Origin: Acidithiobacillus sp. AMEEHan
GTDB taxonomy: Bacteria > Pseudomonadota > Gammaproteobacteria > Acidithiobacillales > Acidithiobacillaceae
Assembly (NCBI RefSeq): GCF_030996345.1
Contig: NZ_CP118747.1
Location: 2,106,001-2,170,000 of the forward strand
Direction: 5' to 3'
DNA length: 64,000 nt
Part shown: one piece after another, positions 21,106 to 29,352 of the stretch
Numbering within the stretch: position 1 is the stretch's first letter
Layout of the letters: every line of letters starts with the position of its first letter
Notes under the pieces: model-generated
Database searches by the model: none
Seen by the model: only the letters and a program-made list of their open reading frames with translations
What the model was told of the DNA's origin: nothing
Position numbers and translations under genes: made by a program

Positions 21106-22477
21106 TGGCAACACCTCCTGGTGCGCCCTCATGGGCGCGCTCTCTATCCCCCATACCCCCTGCCCTATGTGAGGGCGCAGAAGGCGCGCTCACATGGGGG
21201 ACTGTGACAGGTGCGCTCTCATAATATGAAGGCGCAGAGGACGCAGAAGGCGCGCTTTCTCCGATAGCCTCCCATCCTTTGGCGGTCAAAGCCCATGCCG
21301 TTCGGGACTTGCGGTAGGCATCGCGGTAGTCCTCCCGGCTGATGAGTCCGTCCCGCTCCAGTTGCCTCATGGCGGTGAGTAGTGCGCTGGCGTTGCGGTA
21401 TTTTTTGCGCGGGAAGCCCATTTCCTCTCGCAGCATGGCCCATGCGTTGGTATGGGCCTTGGGCTCCGGGCTGACACGCTCCCCTCGCCTAACGAAATCC
21501 GCCAGCAGGCGAAGCAGGGTGCTGGTCGGCGGTTCGTTGGGCGGGTTCTCCACGTCGTGTGCGTTCTCATCCAGCTCCAGCACTCCACCATGAGAGCGCA
21601 CCAGATGCAGCGGCTCAGCAGTTCGCGGGCCGATGTTCAGCTTGTCGAGACTCAGGGTTAGGCGGCTGTCGTCATCCTTGGCGGGTGTGAGCGATAGGCG
21701 CGCGCGTGCGGAATTGTGCCAGGCCGTGCTGCCACTGTAGCTTTCGCCCCGGCCATTCACGGCCTGCTTGGGCGTATGGGTCAGCAGCAGGATCGCTGGG
21801 TGGCTGCCCGCTTGGCGGCATATCTTCGCCAGGGAACGCACAAAACCTCGGACCTGTGATCGATCGTTTTCGTTGCCCTCGAAAACATCGCTGGCATTGT
21901 CCACAACGACCAAGACAGGCTGGTACTCAGTAAGAATTTCCCACAGTCGCCCATATACGGTGGTTGGCGCGATAAAATCGCGACCCGTTTCCCTATCGCG
22001 AACCGATTCGCCAAGTGCCGGATTTTCCGTTGCATCCAGCACCAGCAGACGCTCGGCCAGGGCATGCGGATTTACATCCAGAGCGTGGCAGAGGGCGGCC
22101 AGGCGATGGCGCAGCAAAGGTTCCGCATCCTCCCCAGAGAAAACCAGCACCCGGCCAGGCGTCGTCGGCACTCCGAGGAGAGGCAAGCCCATTGCCACCG
22201 CAACGGCCAGTTGCAGCGCGAGGGTGCTCTTGCCGCTTCCACCATGCCCAGACAGCAAACAGATGTGGCCACGGGGTACCATGCCATCCCAGACAAAATC
22301 CGGTGGCGGCGAGGGAGCATCGATTACCCCGGACACATCCACGTGCGGTAGGTCCACCAGTGGCTGTGGTTCGGGAAAACCACCGTTCACACGATGCGGC
22401 TCAGATACGGACTCACGACAGAGTTGGCGCTCATCCCCGTAGGGCGCGACATTTTGCGTCCAGTGGCTCTCAAGCAT
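21095..22477 (-). CDS. repA: RepA-type replicative helicase (AAA_25)
   Basis: A 460-residue RecA-fold ATPase of the hexameric RepA type known from RSF1010-like plasmids. Walker A LSGHGGSGKSTLAL is near residue 78, EDAEPLLRHRL follows, and Walker B LVVVDNASDV is near residue 190. The C-terminus carries an extra winged-helix-like segment (MRQLERDGLISREDYR) and a low-complexity Ser/Ala/Pro tail. The start overlaps the primase gene by 8 bp, so both are made together. It would unwind DNA during replication of the mobile element. Family assignment is good; the gene name is by similarity. Confidence 0.85.
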   Translation of the reverse strand: MLESHWTQNVAPYGDERQLCRESVSEPHRVNGGFPEPQPLVDLPHVDVSGVIDAPSPPPDFVWDGMVPRGHICLLSGHGGSGKSTLALQLAVAVAMGLPLLGVPTTPGRVLVFSGEDAEPLLRHRLAALCHALDVNPHALAERLLVLDATENPALGESVRDRETGRDFIAPTTVYGRLWEILTEYQPVLVVVDNASDVFEGNENDRSQVRGFVRSLAKICRQAGSHPAILLLTHTPKQAVNGRGESYSGSTAWHNSARARLSLTPAKDDDSRLTLSLDKLNIGPRTAEPLHLVRSHGGVLELDENAHDVENPPNEPPTSTLLRLLADFVRRGERVSPEPKAHTNAWAMLREEMGFPRKKYRNASALLTAMRQLERDGLISREDYRDAYRKSRTAWALTAKGWEAIGESAPSASSAPSYYESAPVTVPHVSAPSAPSHRAGGMGDRERAHEGAPGGVANGQ

Positions 22478-23357
22478 GGGTCAACCCCTGCCGTCTTGCA
22501 GCCATAACATCGTTCCAATCGGTGCAGCCCGGCAGGATTACTGCAGGCGGTGGCAATATCTTTGCACGCGCGCGCTCGGCCGCTTCCCGAGCTTTCCGTT
22601 GCCCCACGCTGTCAAAGTCAGGGCACACCACAATGTCAAGCGCAGGCCATCGGCGACGGGCCTCTGTGGCCACGGCTTGAAGGTTGCCGGCGTCGAGTCC
22701 GGCAATGACGCAGACGAGCGGGCTCAACGCTTGGAGAGTGCAGGCGGTGGCCCAACCCTCACAAATCCAAAGCGGGCGGCTGCCATCCGGCCTTGCGGCT
22801 ACAGGAACGTAGCCACCGCCCTTTTTCATGCCTGCAATGAATCGCTTTGTGCCATCAGGTTGTATGTACTGCACTCCTCGCAGGTACCCGGCGAGGTCAA
22901 TCACCGGCAAGACCAGAGAGGTTCCACGTTGCCGCGCGATGCCTGGGGCCAGGTGTTTGCGTTGCAGATACTCATGGGACGGGCTGGCCGGCCCGGCATG
23001 ATTCCATACCCAGGCGCCACGTTTGGCGGCTTCCCGGTGCCGCGCATGTTCCTCGGCCTCTCGCTGGCGCTGCTCCTGCTCGATGCGGCGGCGCAAGGTG
23101 TCCCGTTCGGATGGGCTTAGGCGTTCCGGGCGCTTGACGCACCAGTTCACGCGGCAACCTGTGCGCCAGTCACCAGCAATACCAGCAGGTGGTGGGTCAA
23201 GGTGCAGGCGATACCAACCTGTTCGCTGCCCTGCCTTGTCAGTGGCGAGGCGCACCCGGTGCAGTTTTCCGTCTGGGGTTATGCTCTGGCCTGGGGCAAG
23301 CTCAATCCCCCCAGCAGCCAGGGCCTGAGTAAATTGCTCAATGATATCTGAGGCCAT
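22470..23357 (-). CDS. Toprim-domain primase of the mobile element
   Basis: A 295-residue primase-like protein. The region from about residue 185 has Toprim features: LWICEGWATACTLQ (catalytic Glu) and VVCPDFDSVGQRK (the DxD-like metal site). The N-terminus contains a WYRLHLDPPP/GDWRTG segment seen in plasmid and satellite primases. The start MASDIIEQF at 23357 lies 4 bp after the AlpA-like stop; the longer frame would overlap that gene. It primes replication of the element together with the RepA-like helicase. Confidence 0.8.
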   Translation of the reverse strand: MASDIIEQFTQALAAGGIELAPGQSITPDGKLHRVRLATDKAGQRTGWYRLHLDPPPAGIAGDWRTGCRVNWCVKRPERLSPSERDTLRRRIEQEQRQREAEEHARHREAAKRGAWVWNHAGPASPSHEYLQRKHLAPGIARQRGTSLVLPVIDLAGYLRGVQYIQPDGTKRFIAGMKKGGGYVPVAARPDGSRPLWICEGWATACTLQALSPLVCVIAGLDAGNLQAVATEARRRWPALDIVVCPDFDSVGQRKAREAAERARAKILPPPAVILPGCTDWNDVMAARRQGLTHA

Positions 23358-23361
23358 TGGA

Positions 23362-23622
23362 TCAGCTCTCAGCACCCTGTCGGCGCTTAGCAAGCCAAGC
23401 GGCAAGATCTGCTACTCGATAACGCACTAATCGGCCAACTTTTATGTAGGGCAAGTTATAACGCCCCGTGGTGCGCCAGTTAGTCAAAGTAGAGACTTTG
23501 ACACCCAACACTTCAGAAGCAAGCTTTTCGTTGATTTGTAGGGGGATAGCTTCAGGTTGGTAGCCCAGGGTACGGCTAATCTCAGCAATGATCTGAGCCA
23601 CAGGTTCGGTGTTGCTTTGCAT
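23362..23622 (-). CDS. AlpA/MerR-like HTH excisionase-type protein
   Basis: An 86-residue DNA-binding protein with a MerR-like helix-turn-helix (LASEVLGVKVSTLTNWRTTG, then IKVGRLVRYRVADLAAWL). This is the usual shape of AlpA or excisionase factors in integrative elements. The ATG at 23622 with GAGG upstream is preferred over a TTG 12 codons earlier. It is the first gene of a tight minus-strand run through primase and helicase, so it may switch on replication and excision. Confidence 0.75.
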   Translation of the reverse strand: MQSNTEPVAQIIAEISRTLGYQPEAIPLQINEKLASEVLGVKVSTLTNWRTTGRYNLPYIKVGRLVRYRVADLAAWLAKRRQGAES

Positions 23623-23725
23623 ACGGGTTGCCTCACAGTTGTGGATATCGTGAGACAATGATGGCGGGAGGTTTCAGGGTGATGCGGCAAATAGATCTAT
23701 TTGCCGTTTGCCGTTTTGAACAGGG

Positions 23726-24619
23726 CTATTTTTCCTTGCGGCAGCGCATAGCTTCCGGGATATCATTTTTCACGTCGCGGATGGTGCGCTCTGAGGCAGG
23801 CGTTCCTTGCAACTCAAGTAAGCGCATAATTGTGCTGGTTAAGCCGCGATCCTTGGGGTTGATTCCGGCTTCCTTGCAAAGCGCGTGGATGATGGTCAAC
23901 AAGATCTTGCGGCTATTCTGTGCACTACCTGGCAATACATCACTCCTGGCTGCCTTTTCTGCTTCCTCGTGCTGATTTTCTACGCGCCTAACCTCAGAAC
24001 TGAGCACAACTAGCTCATCAACGGTTATGAGTGATGCCGCCTCAAAATAATATCCCTCTGGCAACGGTGGAAGCAGACCACCACAGGTGGTAATTGATTC
24101 TCGAACTTCGTACATCCACAATGATCGCTCATCAGGTACCTCAAAAATCCTATTCTCGGCTCCAGTGAAATGGCTAACACTCGTCAGCACGCTATCGTCT
24201 AGCCCTCTAATCTCCTTATCCCAGCCCCGGAGAGATTTTGGGGATAAAATAGCCATCCCAGAAACGCTAATTTCAATTTTATCCGCATTCCTTTTGCGCC
24301 ATATTTCGTGTACAACACGCGGCCGAGAATACTCAAACAAACTTATTTCGTGACCTTCGAGCCCTTTTTTTGCTTTACGGGCAACCCTAATGCAAAGATG
24401 ATCTGGTGGCAGGCCAGGAAAAATATTTTCTACATTCTCTACCGTATCCGGATGATAAGAATCGCTAGTCACCGACACCCACAAATTGCCTGGTATTGGC
24501 CATGCGAACTGTAGCTTTCCTTCTGCCCCAAGTCGCAAAAGTTGTGACTCCTGGACATCCCATCTCTTGACTAATTCTGCTAACTCATAGTATTCAGGTT
24601 CTGGCAGATTGATTGTCAT
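23726..24619 (-). CDS. Protein of unknown function, mobile element
   Basis: A 297-residue soluble protein with no family I can name. The first 45 residues (YYELAELVKRWDVQESQLLR) resemble a winged helix or excisionase-like DNA-binding unit. The last 80 residues (ILLTIIHALCKEAGINPKDR, then TSTIMRLLELQGTPASERTI) look like the C-terminal helical module of mobile-element regulatory proteins. Base composition is more AT-rich than its neighbours. It stands alone between the AlpA-like gene and the toxin-antitoxin pair. Confidence 0.65.
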   Translation of the reverse strand: MTINLPEPEYYELAELVKRWDVQESQLLRLGAEGKLQFAWPIPGNLWVSVTSDSYHPDTVENVENIFPGLPPDHLCIRVARKAKKGLEGHEISLFEYSRPRVVHEIWRKRNADKIEISVSGMAILSPKSLRGWDKEIRGLDDSVLTSVSHFTGAENRIFEVPDERSLWMYEVRESITTCGGLLPPLPEGYYFEAASLITVDELVVLSSEVRRVENQHEEAEKAARSDVLPGSAQNSRKILLTIIHALCKEAGINPKDRGLTSTIMRLLELQGTPASERTIRDVKNDIPEAMRCRKEK

Positions 24620-24671
24620 TGGTGGCCATAATTTACGATAGTCATTACTAAAGAAACTGCGATGCGTTCCT

Positions 24672-24953
24672 TCAAGAGCGTGGCTCCAGCCGCACTACGG
24701 CGCGGCTTCCGGTAGCGGCGGCGATCCGCGCAATGGTTCGCATAGATGGCGGGGATTTGCCACTTTCCAGGCGGGCGATAGCCGATTGGGTGGTGCCCAT
24801 GCGTTGCGCCAATTCTGCTTGCGACAGTCCAGCGCGGGTCCGGGCTTCGATCAATTCGCGGGCGAGGCTGAACTCATCCTCCAACGCGTCGTATTCCGCC
24901 TTGAACGCGGGGTCTTTCATCCATTGCTCTTTCAGTTCCGATAAGCGGCTCAT
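24672..24953 (-). CDS. higA: HigA-like antitoxin, XRE family
   Basis: A 93-residue protein whose C-terminal two thirds form a Cro/XRE helix-turn-helix (LIEARTRAGLSQAELAQRMG, then TTQSAIARLESGKSPPS). The start at 24953 overlaps the toxin stop by ATGA. Toxin-first order and sizes fit the HigBA family. It would neutralise the upstream-encoded toxin and repress the operon. It is co-directional with the integrase, suggesting an addiction module that stabilises the element. Confidence 0.85.
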   Translation of the reverse strand: MSRLSELKEQWMKDPAFKAEYDALEDEFSLARELIEARTRAGLSQAELAQRMGTTQSAIARLESGKSPPSMRTIARIAAATGSRAVVRLEPRS

Positions 24954-25276
24954 TGCAAAACCTCCTTGGCGCGTTGCCGTGCCGTCTCTATGGCCCGCTT
25001 GGGCGTCTTCTGCGCCTTCTTGACGAAAGCATGCAGGATGACCAGCCGTCTCCCGGTTGCCGTGACATATATCGCTCTGGCAATCCCATCCGGTGCCTTG
25101 GCGCGTATTTCCCAGAGCTTGTCCTCCAGGTGCTTGACGTGTGGCTCGTGGATCTGCTCCAGGCCCACCTGCTCAATCAGCTCCACTGTCCGCAATAGAC
25201 GTGCGCGCAACGCGGACGGCAAGGCGTTGAGTTCATCATCAACACGCTGGTCAAGTGTCTCCGCAGTCCACTTCAT
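24950..25276 (-). CDS. higB: HigB-like toxin, RelE superfamily (phage Gp49-like)
   Basis: A 108-residue RelE/HigB-like mRNA interferase candidate. Typical features are HVKHLEDKLWEIRAKAPDGI in the central strands and AIYVTATGRRLVILHAFVKK near the C-terminus, where basic residues of RelE folds contact RNA. The start ATG at 25276 overlaps the integrase stop as ATGA and its own stop overlaps the HigA start, so integrase, toxin and antitoxin are translationally coupled. Cleavage of mRNA at the ribosome is expected from the family, not shown here. Confidence 0.87.
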   Translation of the reverse strand: MKWTAETLDQRVDDELNALPSALRARLLRTVELIEQVGLEQIHEPHVKHLEDKLWEIRAKAPDGIARAIYVTATGRRLVILHAFVKKAQKTPKRAIETARQRAKEVLQ

Positions 25277-26499
25277 AATATAGCGTTTTTGCGATGGCTA
25301 GGCAATTTTTTCATCGGCGTGACCTCGACAGATTTTTTGACTCCGGCAGCCACCAGAATGGCGTCGGTGCCTTTCTGCCAGGCATCGACAACGGGGTCTT
25401 GCGCCAACCTTGCATAGACGGCGGTCGTTTGCTGCGAGTGGTGCCCCAGCCCCTTGCCTATGACGGCCAGAGATACCCCCGCATCGATCTGAAAGGACGC
25501 GAGCGAACGGCGCAAGTCGTGGATGCGTAGGTCATCAATGCCTGCCCGCTGCAATAGCCGTTGCCAGCCCTTTTTGGGCTCTACAAGATGGCCGGTCCTG
25601 CCAGGTCCGGGGAATACCCACCCCTGCGCCCCGGATGTCTCTGCTCGGGACTGCAGCACCTCTATGGCAGCGTCAGTAAGAGGTACGGCGATGCTATCAC
25701 CAGCCTTTGCCTTGGAGCCAGGAATGGTCCACGTTTTGCGCTCTAGATTGATCTCCTGCCAATGCATCGCCAGCACGTTGGAACGACGAGCCCCGGTCAG
25801 CAGGGACAGCATGACATAATCGCGCACGTCCGCGCTTTTCTCGGCGGCCAGTGCCTCAAAAAATCTTGGCATTTCATCGGGGTGCAGGCGACGATCCCGG
25901 CTTTCTTCTCGGTTCATCTTGAGGCCAGCAGCGGGATTGCCCAGTCGCGGAATATCCAGCGTGTTGATTCCAAAATTGAACACGGCACGGACCAAGGCCA
26001 AGACACGGTTGCCCTGATAGAGTCCGGCTCCCGTGCTGACCCTCCGGTGCAGAGCGCGAATATGCTGACGTTCGATATCGGATAGTTTCTTCTTAGCGAT
26101 CTCTTGCAGGTGCAGACGAAAGTTACGCTCGTCGTTACCCAGGCTTTTTTTCCCCTTGGCGCGGCAATCCTTCACCCATTCGGTGAACAAGTCGGAGAAC
26201 GTCATCTCTGCCTTCTTGATGCGCCGCTGCTCAGCCGGGTTAGTCCCTGCGGCAATCTGGTTGATAATCCCCGCGGCGGTCGTGCGAGCCGTCTCAATGG
26301 TCACGGTAGCGGCGTCACCTATACGAATTTCCTCCACCCTGCCATCTACCTTGCGAATGCAGTAGAAGGTCTTGGTCCCGGCTGGGGAAATATATACGGC
26401 TAGACCTTTTTGTTTTTCGTCATAGACGCGGCGACGCTTACCGAGGATTGGTTCCAGCGCCGAAAGACTGGCTTTGGTGAAATTCACTTTCTCAGGCAT
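25273..26499 (-). CDS. int: Tyrosine integrase, P4/DUF4102 type
   Basis: A 408-residue site-specific recombinase. It has an N-terminal arm-binding DUF4102 domain (to about residue 90), a SAM-like core-binding domain, and the catalytic domain with Arg in TGARRSNVLAMHW near 233, HDLRRS near 325, LGHHSQQTT near 350 and the nucleophile Tyr in AVYARLA. P4-type integrases insert into tRNA 3' ends. A tRNA-Lys 3' fragment lies about 260 bp beyond its start, so this enzyme probably catalysed insertion there. Its stop overlaps the higB start. Confidence 0.93.
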   Translation of the reverse strand: MPEKVNFTKASLSALEPILGKRRRVYDEKQKGLAVYISPAGTKTFYCIRKVDGRVEEIRIGDAATVTIETARTTAAGIINQIAAGTNPAEQRRIKKAEMTFSDLFTEWVKDCRAKGKKSLGNDERNFRLHLQEIAKKKLSDIERQHIRALHRRVSTGAGLYQGNRVLALVRAVFNFGINTLDIPRLGNPAAGLKMNREESRDRRLHPDEMPRFFEALAAEKSADVRDYVMLSLLTGARRSNVLAMHWQEINLERKTWTIPGSKAKAGDSIAVPLTDAAIEVLQSRAETSGAQGWVFPGPGRTGHLVEPKKGWQRLLQRAGIDDLRIHDLRRSLASFQIDAGVSLAVIGKGLGHHSQQTTAVYARLAQDPVVDAWQKGTDAILVAAGVKKSVEVTPMKKLPSHRKNAIL

Positions 26500-26623
26500 C
26501 GCGGTCTCCTGTTGAAGTCTGGAACCAGTGATTTCTAGTCATTCGGCCTCACATCCAGTCGTTTATTATTAAAACCAATATGTTACAGGAGCAATAAGCA
26601 GAACAATCAGACCTACTGATTCT

Positions 26624-26651
26624 GGTTGGATCATCCAACCTATATCCAACC
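26624..26651. promoter_or_regulatory. Palindrome upstream of int
   Basis: GGTTGGAT-C-ATCCAACC (26624-26640) is a perfect palindrome with 8-bp arms, followed at once by another half site ending ATCCAACC's core (TATCCAACC, to 26651). It lies between the integrase start and the tRNA fragment, where arm-type integrase sites, excisionase sites or an int operator are expected. Which of these it is cannot be told from sequence. Confidence 0.55.
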
Positions 26652-26757
26652 GATTTAAGGTAAATTCATCAACTTTGGTGAAGGCAGTATCCGTCTAACT
26701 GATTGATATGTCAAGATAGATGAGAGCTGGTAAAACGTCGTAAATGTCAAATCCTAA

Positions 26758-26804
26758 GACTCTTAATCAGCGGGTCGTGGGTTCGATCCCCTCACAACCC
26801 ACCA
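26758..26804 (+). other. 3' tRNA-Lys(CTT)-like fragment, candidate attachment site
   Basis: The 47 bp contain an anticodon loop with CTCTTAA (anticodon CTT), a TTCGATC T-loop and a terminal CCA, but the 5' half of a tRNA is missing upstream. This is what a P4-type integration leaves at one end: the tRNA 3' portion duplicated as the attachment core. One T-stem pair is mismatched (T opposite T), so the fragment is probably not a functional tRNA. The intact gene should lie at the other end of the element, to the left of this window. Confidence 0.75.
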
Positions 26805-26813
26805 TACAAAACA

Positions 26814-26849
26814 GGCGCTTAGAGAGATTTTCTAAGTGCCTTCATTTTT
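26814..26849 (+). terminator. Terminator downstream of the tRNA fragment
   Basis: GGCGCTTAGA (26814-26823) pairs with TCTAAGTGCC (26831-26840) with one G-T pair, followed by TTCATTTTT. It lies 9 bp after the tRNA CCA end and is probably the original transcription terminator of the tRNA gene. Confidence 0.7.
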
Positions 26850-26975
26850 CGGGGTAATGCGGGGCTAACGTCAGATGGGCGCAGCCCCTTTTAACCAAAC
26901 CAAACCCTTCAGGGTACTAACTTCCCCCAAAAACCAAAAATCGATGCAAAGTAACCGGTCTCCCCGCGGCGTTCT

Positions 26976-28571
26976 TTATGCGGGCTTGCGGACGTGATAC
27001 AGCGGAGAACGCAGGGGGTTGGCGGCGAAGTGCTCTTTCCAGAGTCTTGGGGTGAGCTGCGCCACGTCCTTGGCGGGGTGGGTGGCCACCCGTTGCAGGA
27101 CATCGACGAGGTAGTCGTACGGGTCCACCCCCTGAAGCCGGCAGGTACTGAGCAGGCTCTGGATGATCCCGAGATACTCGGCGCCCAACTCGGTCCAGCA
27201 AAAGAGCCAGTTCTTCCGGCCCAGGGGAATCGGTCGGATCTGTCGTTCGATGTGGTTGCTGTCTATGGGTACGTCGGGATCTTCCAGAAAGACTTGGAGC
27301 GGACCTTTGCGGCCATGGACATAGGCCAAGGCCTTGGTGAAGAGGTTGCTCGGTAGCAGGGCGATGTCCTGGAGCTGTTGCTCTACCCAGTGGAAGAAGG
27401 CTGTCACCAGCGGCAGGGTATGTCGTCTGCGGTATTCCCGCTTGGCCTGCCCGGTGAGTTGTTTCTCCTGGATTTCTTCCTCGATGCGATAGAACTCCCG
27501 GATCTGCCGGAGGGCTTCGGCCACCCGCTCGGGCTCATGGGCCTCGGCCTTGACGAATTCTCTGCGGCTATGCGCCCAGCACTGGGCATGGACTAGCCCT
27601 TCGTTCTCTTTCTGGAACCGGGCATAGGCGGCATAGCCATCGCTCAGGAGTACGGTGCCCGGCGGCAGCTTGCCGAGTAGCTCTTCGATGTGGACCGTGC
27701 CCCGGGTGGCGGCATAGGGAAAGCAGATCTCCTGGGCATCGCCAAAGACGGGCCAGAAATACCCTCGGTGCATCTTGCCCTTCCCTGACAATCCGGCCTT
27801 GATGGGGGTTTCATCCATGGTCAGCACCCGCGATTGGCGAATGCTCTCGAACTGCGCCGCATAAATCGGTGCAAGCAGGAAGATGGAGCGTTGCACCAAG
27901 TCCGTGAGCCAGGAGCGGCTCACCCGCAGCCCCTGCTGGGTCATGCGCTGATGTTGCCGATACAAGGGCAGATGGTAGAGGAATTTGTCGATCAGGATTC
28001 CCGCCAGGAGACTGACGTCAGCCCGACCACCCTCCAAGACCGCGGCAGGCGCCGGGGCCTGGGTGATCTTTCCGGAGTCGCGCAGTTTCACTACGGGCCG
28101 CTCGTATTTGAGAACTACATAGCTGGCGGGCTCTTGGGCCAAGCGATAGCTGATCTTGGTGTCGATGATCTCATAGGCCGAAGGGTCCAGCCCCTGGGTC
28201 TCGGGAGCCGGCAGCACGATGGTTTCGACCGGCAGGCGCGATTCGTCGAAGAAGGGCAGGCTCTCTGCCTTCTCCTCGGGGCGCTTGGCCACCGTGCGGG
28301 TATGGGCAGCGACGGTACGGGTAGGAACCGGCTGTTTTTCCTGCGCCTCGAAGATCTCGCCGAGACTGAGCTGCTCTATGGGAGGAGGCGGAAGACGGCG
28401 CTCGCTCTTGGGTCCGAAGAGCTGGCGGCGAAACCAATCCAGCTGGGCTTGAAGACCTTGGATCTGTGCCTGAAATTCTTCCCGCAGGGACTGGTTGAGG
28501 AGCACCTGCAATTGCCAAGCGGCGAGGGCTTCGGGGTAGTTGCGTGGGAGCGAGGAAGTCTCTGTTTCCAT
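26976..28571 (-). CDS. tnpC: IS66 transposase TnpC
   Basis: A 531-residue transposase. An N-terminal coiled region (LREEFQAQIQGLQAQLDWFR) and a leucine-zipper-like stretch precede the catalytic core, with Asp in LTMDETPIKAG, Asp in LLSDGYAAYARF and Glu in NHIERQIRPIPLGRKNWLF. The last two bases of the gene overlap the left terminal repeat, typical for a compact IS. Full length for the family. Confidence 0.95.
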   Translation of the reverse strand: METETSSLPRNYPEALAAWQLQVLLNQSLREEFQAQIQGLQAQLDWFRRQLFGPKSERRLPPPPIEQLSLGEIFEAQEKQPVPTRTVAAHTRTVAKRPEEKAESLPFFDESRLPVETIVLPAPETQGLDPSAYEIIDTKISYRLAQEPASYVVLKYERPVVKLRDSGKITQAPAPAAVLEGGRADVSLLAGILIDKFLYHLPLYRQHQRMTQQGLRVSRSWLTDLVQRSIFLLAPIYAAQFESIRQSRVLTMDETPIKAGLSGKGKMHRGYFWPVFGDAQEICFPYAATRGTVHIEELLGKLPPGTVLLSDGYAAYARFQKENEGLVHAQCWAHSRREFVKAEAHEPERVAEALRQIREFYRIEEEIQEKQLTGQAKREYRRRHTLPLVTAFFHWVEQQLQDIALLPSNLFTKALAYVHGRKGPLQVFLEDPDVPIDSNHIERQIRPIPLGRKNWLFCWTELGAEYLGIIQSLLSTCRLQGVDPYDYLVDVLQRVATHPAKDVAQLTPRLWKEHFAANPLRSPLYHVRKPA

Positions 28572-28586
28572 TGCAGAATCATAGCG

Positions 28587-28952
28587 CTAACTCCCAGTTT
28601 CCGCCAGTTTTTCGGGGACTTGGCGCTGATAGCGACGGCGTGTTTTGGCCACTTCGAGGCCCTCGAGCAGGAGTTTCAAACCGGTCCAATCCAACTCCCC
28701 CGCTGGAGGTCGCTGCCAGCTCCAGAATTGGCCGCGCTCCAGGCGCTTGGCCCAGAGGCAATACCCTGTGCGATCCCAGTAGATCACCTTCATCTGCGTG
28801 GCGCGGCGGTTCACGAAGACGAAACAGTGCCCAGACAAGGGATCCTGCCCCAGGAACTGCCGCACCAAAGCCGACAGCCCGTCAAAAGACTTGCGCATGT
28901 CTACCGGTACCCGGCAGACGAAGACCCGGATGCGCCCCTCGGGAAAAAACAT
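28587..28952 (-). CDS. tnpB: IS66 accessory protein TnpB
   Basis: A 121-residue IS66 Orf2 protein with the family's hallmark segment VPVDMRKSFDGLSALV and FVFVNRRATQMKVIYWDRTG. It is required for IS66 transposition; the biochemical role is unclear. It lies 1 bp after the tnpA stop and 15 bp before tnpC. Confidence 0.95.
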   Translation of the reverse strand: MFFPEGRIRVFVCRVPVDMRKSFDGLSALVRQFLGQDPLSGHCFVFVNRRATQMKVIYWDRTGYCLWAKRLERGQFWSWQRPPAGELDWTGLKLLLEGLEVAKTRRRYQRQVPEKLAETGS

Positions 28953-28953
28953 C

Positions 28954-29253
28954 TCAGCCGCGGCGAATGGTAAGGGTGCAGCCGGCGCCCAAGTCCAGAC
29001 GAATCTCCAAGGAAGAAATCCCTGTCTCCCGCTCGCTTGGCAATCCCAGCTTCAGGAACTCGGGCAAGGGGGCAACGCTGGAAGATGCCGCCGTCTTTTG
29101 GCTGGCCCCACCCCGCAGCCGCTGCCGCCAGTAGTAAAATTGCGAAAGAACCAGACCCTGCCCTTGGCAAAACTGCGGCGTTGACAGCCCGCTGGTCTCT
29201 TGTGCCGTCACCATCTCCTGCCAATACCGCGTCTTTTCTTCCGAGCTGCGCAT
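28954..29253 (-). CDS. tnpA: IS66 accessory protein TnpA
   Basis: A 99-residue IS66 Orf1 protein with a helix-turn-helix region (GLSTPQFCQGQGLVLSQFYY) followed by WRQRLR. The start MRSSEEKTRYW at 29253 has GGAGAAG 7 bp upstream and is preferred over an ATG 12 codons earlier with no ribosome binding site. First gene of the IS operon. Confidence 0.88.
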   Translation of the reverse strand: MRSSEEKTRYWQEMVTAQETSGLSTPQFCQGQGLVLSQFYYWRQRLRGGASQKTAASSSVAPLPEFLKLGLPSERETGISSLEIRLDLGAGCTLTIRRG

Positions 29254-29352
29254 GATCTTACTTCTCCAAGCGTCCCAAGGAGCCATCATGCTGGCAACAC
29301 AATACCCTCAACGAAAGAACGCCGCGGAGCGATCGCTTACGATGCAAAGGTT

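Larger units (their letters stand above)
26951..29340 (-). mobile_element. IS66-family insertion sequence, complete
   Basis: A 2390-bp element with 27-bp terminal inverted repeats: left 26951-26977 beginning GTAACCGG, right 29314-29340 whose complement begins GTAAGCGA, with four mismatches and a shared CCGCGGCGTTCTTT. It is flanked by an 8-bp direct repeat, GATGCAAA, at 26943-26950 and 29341-29348. The 8-bp duplication is the IS66 norm. It carries tnpA, tnpB and tnpC, all intact, on the minus strand. The insertion point is 5 bp beyond the stop of the DUF499 gene of defence copy B. Confidence 0.95.

Noticed and set aside
26729-26804. A complete functional tRNA-Lys gene
   Set aside because: The 5' half expected about 76 bp before the CCA is absent; no GGGTTGT-like acceptor arm or D-arm is found, and the T-stem has a mismatch.
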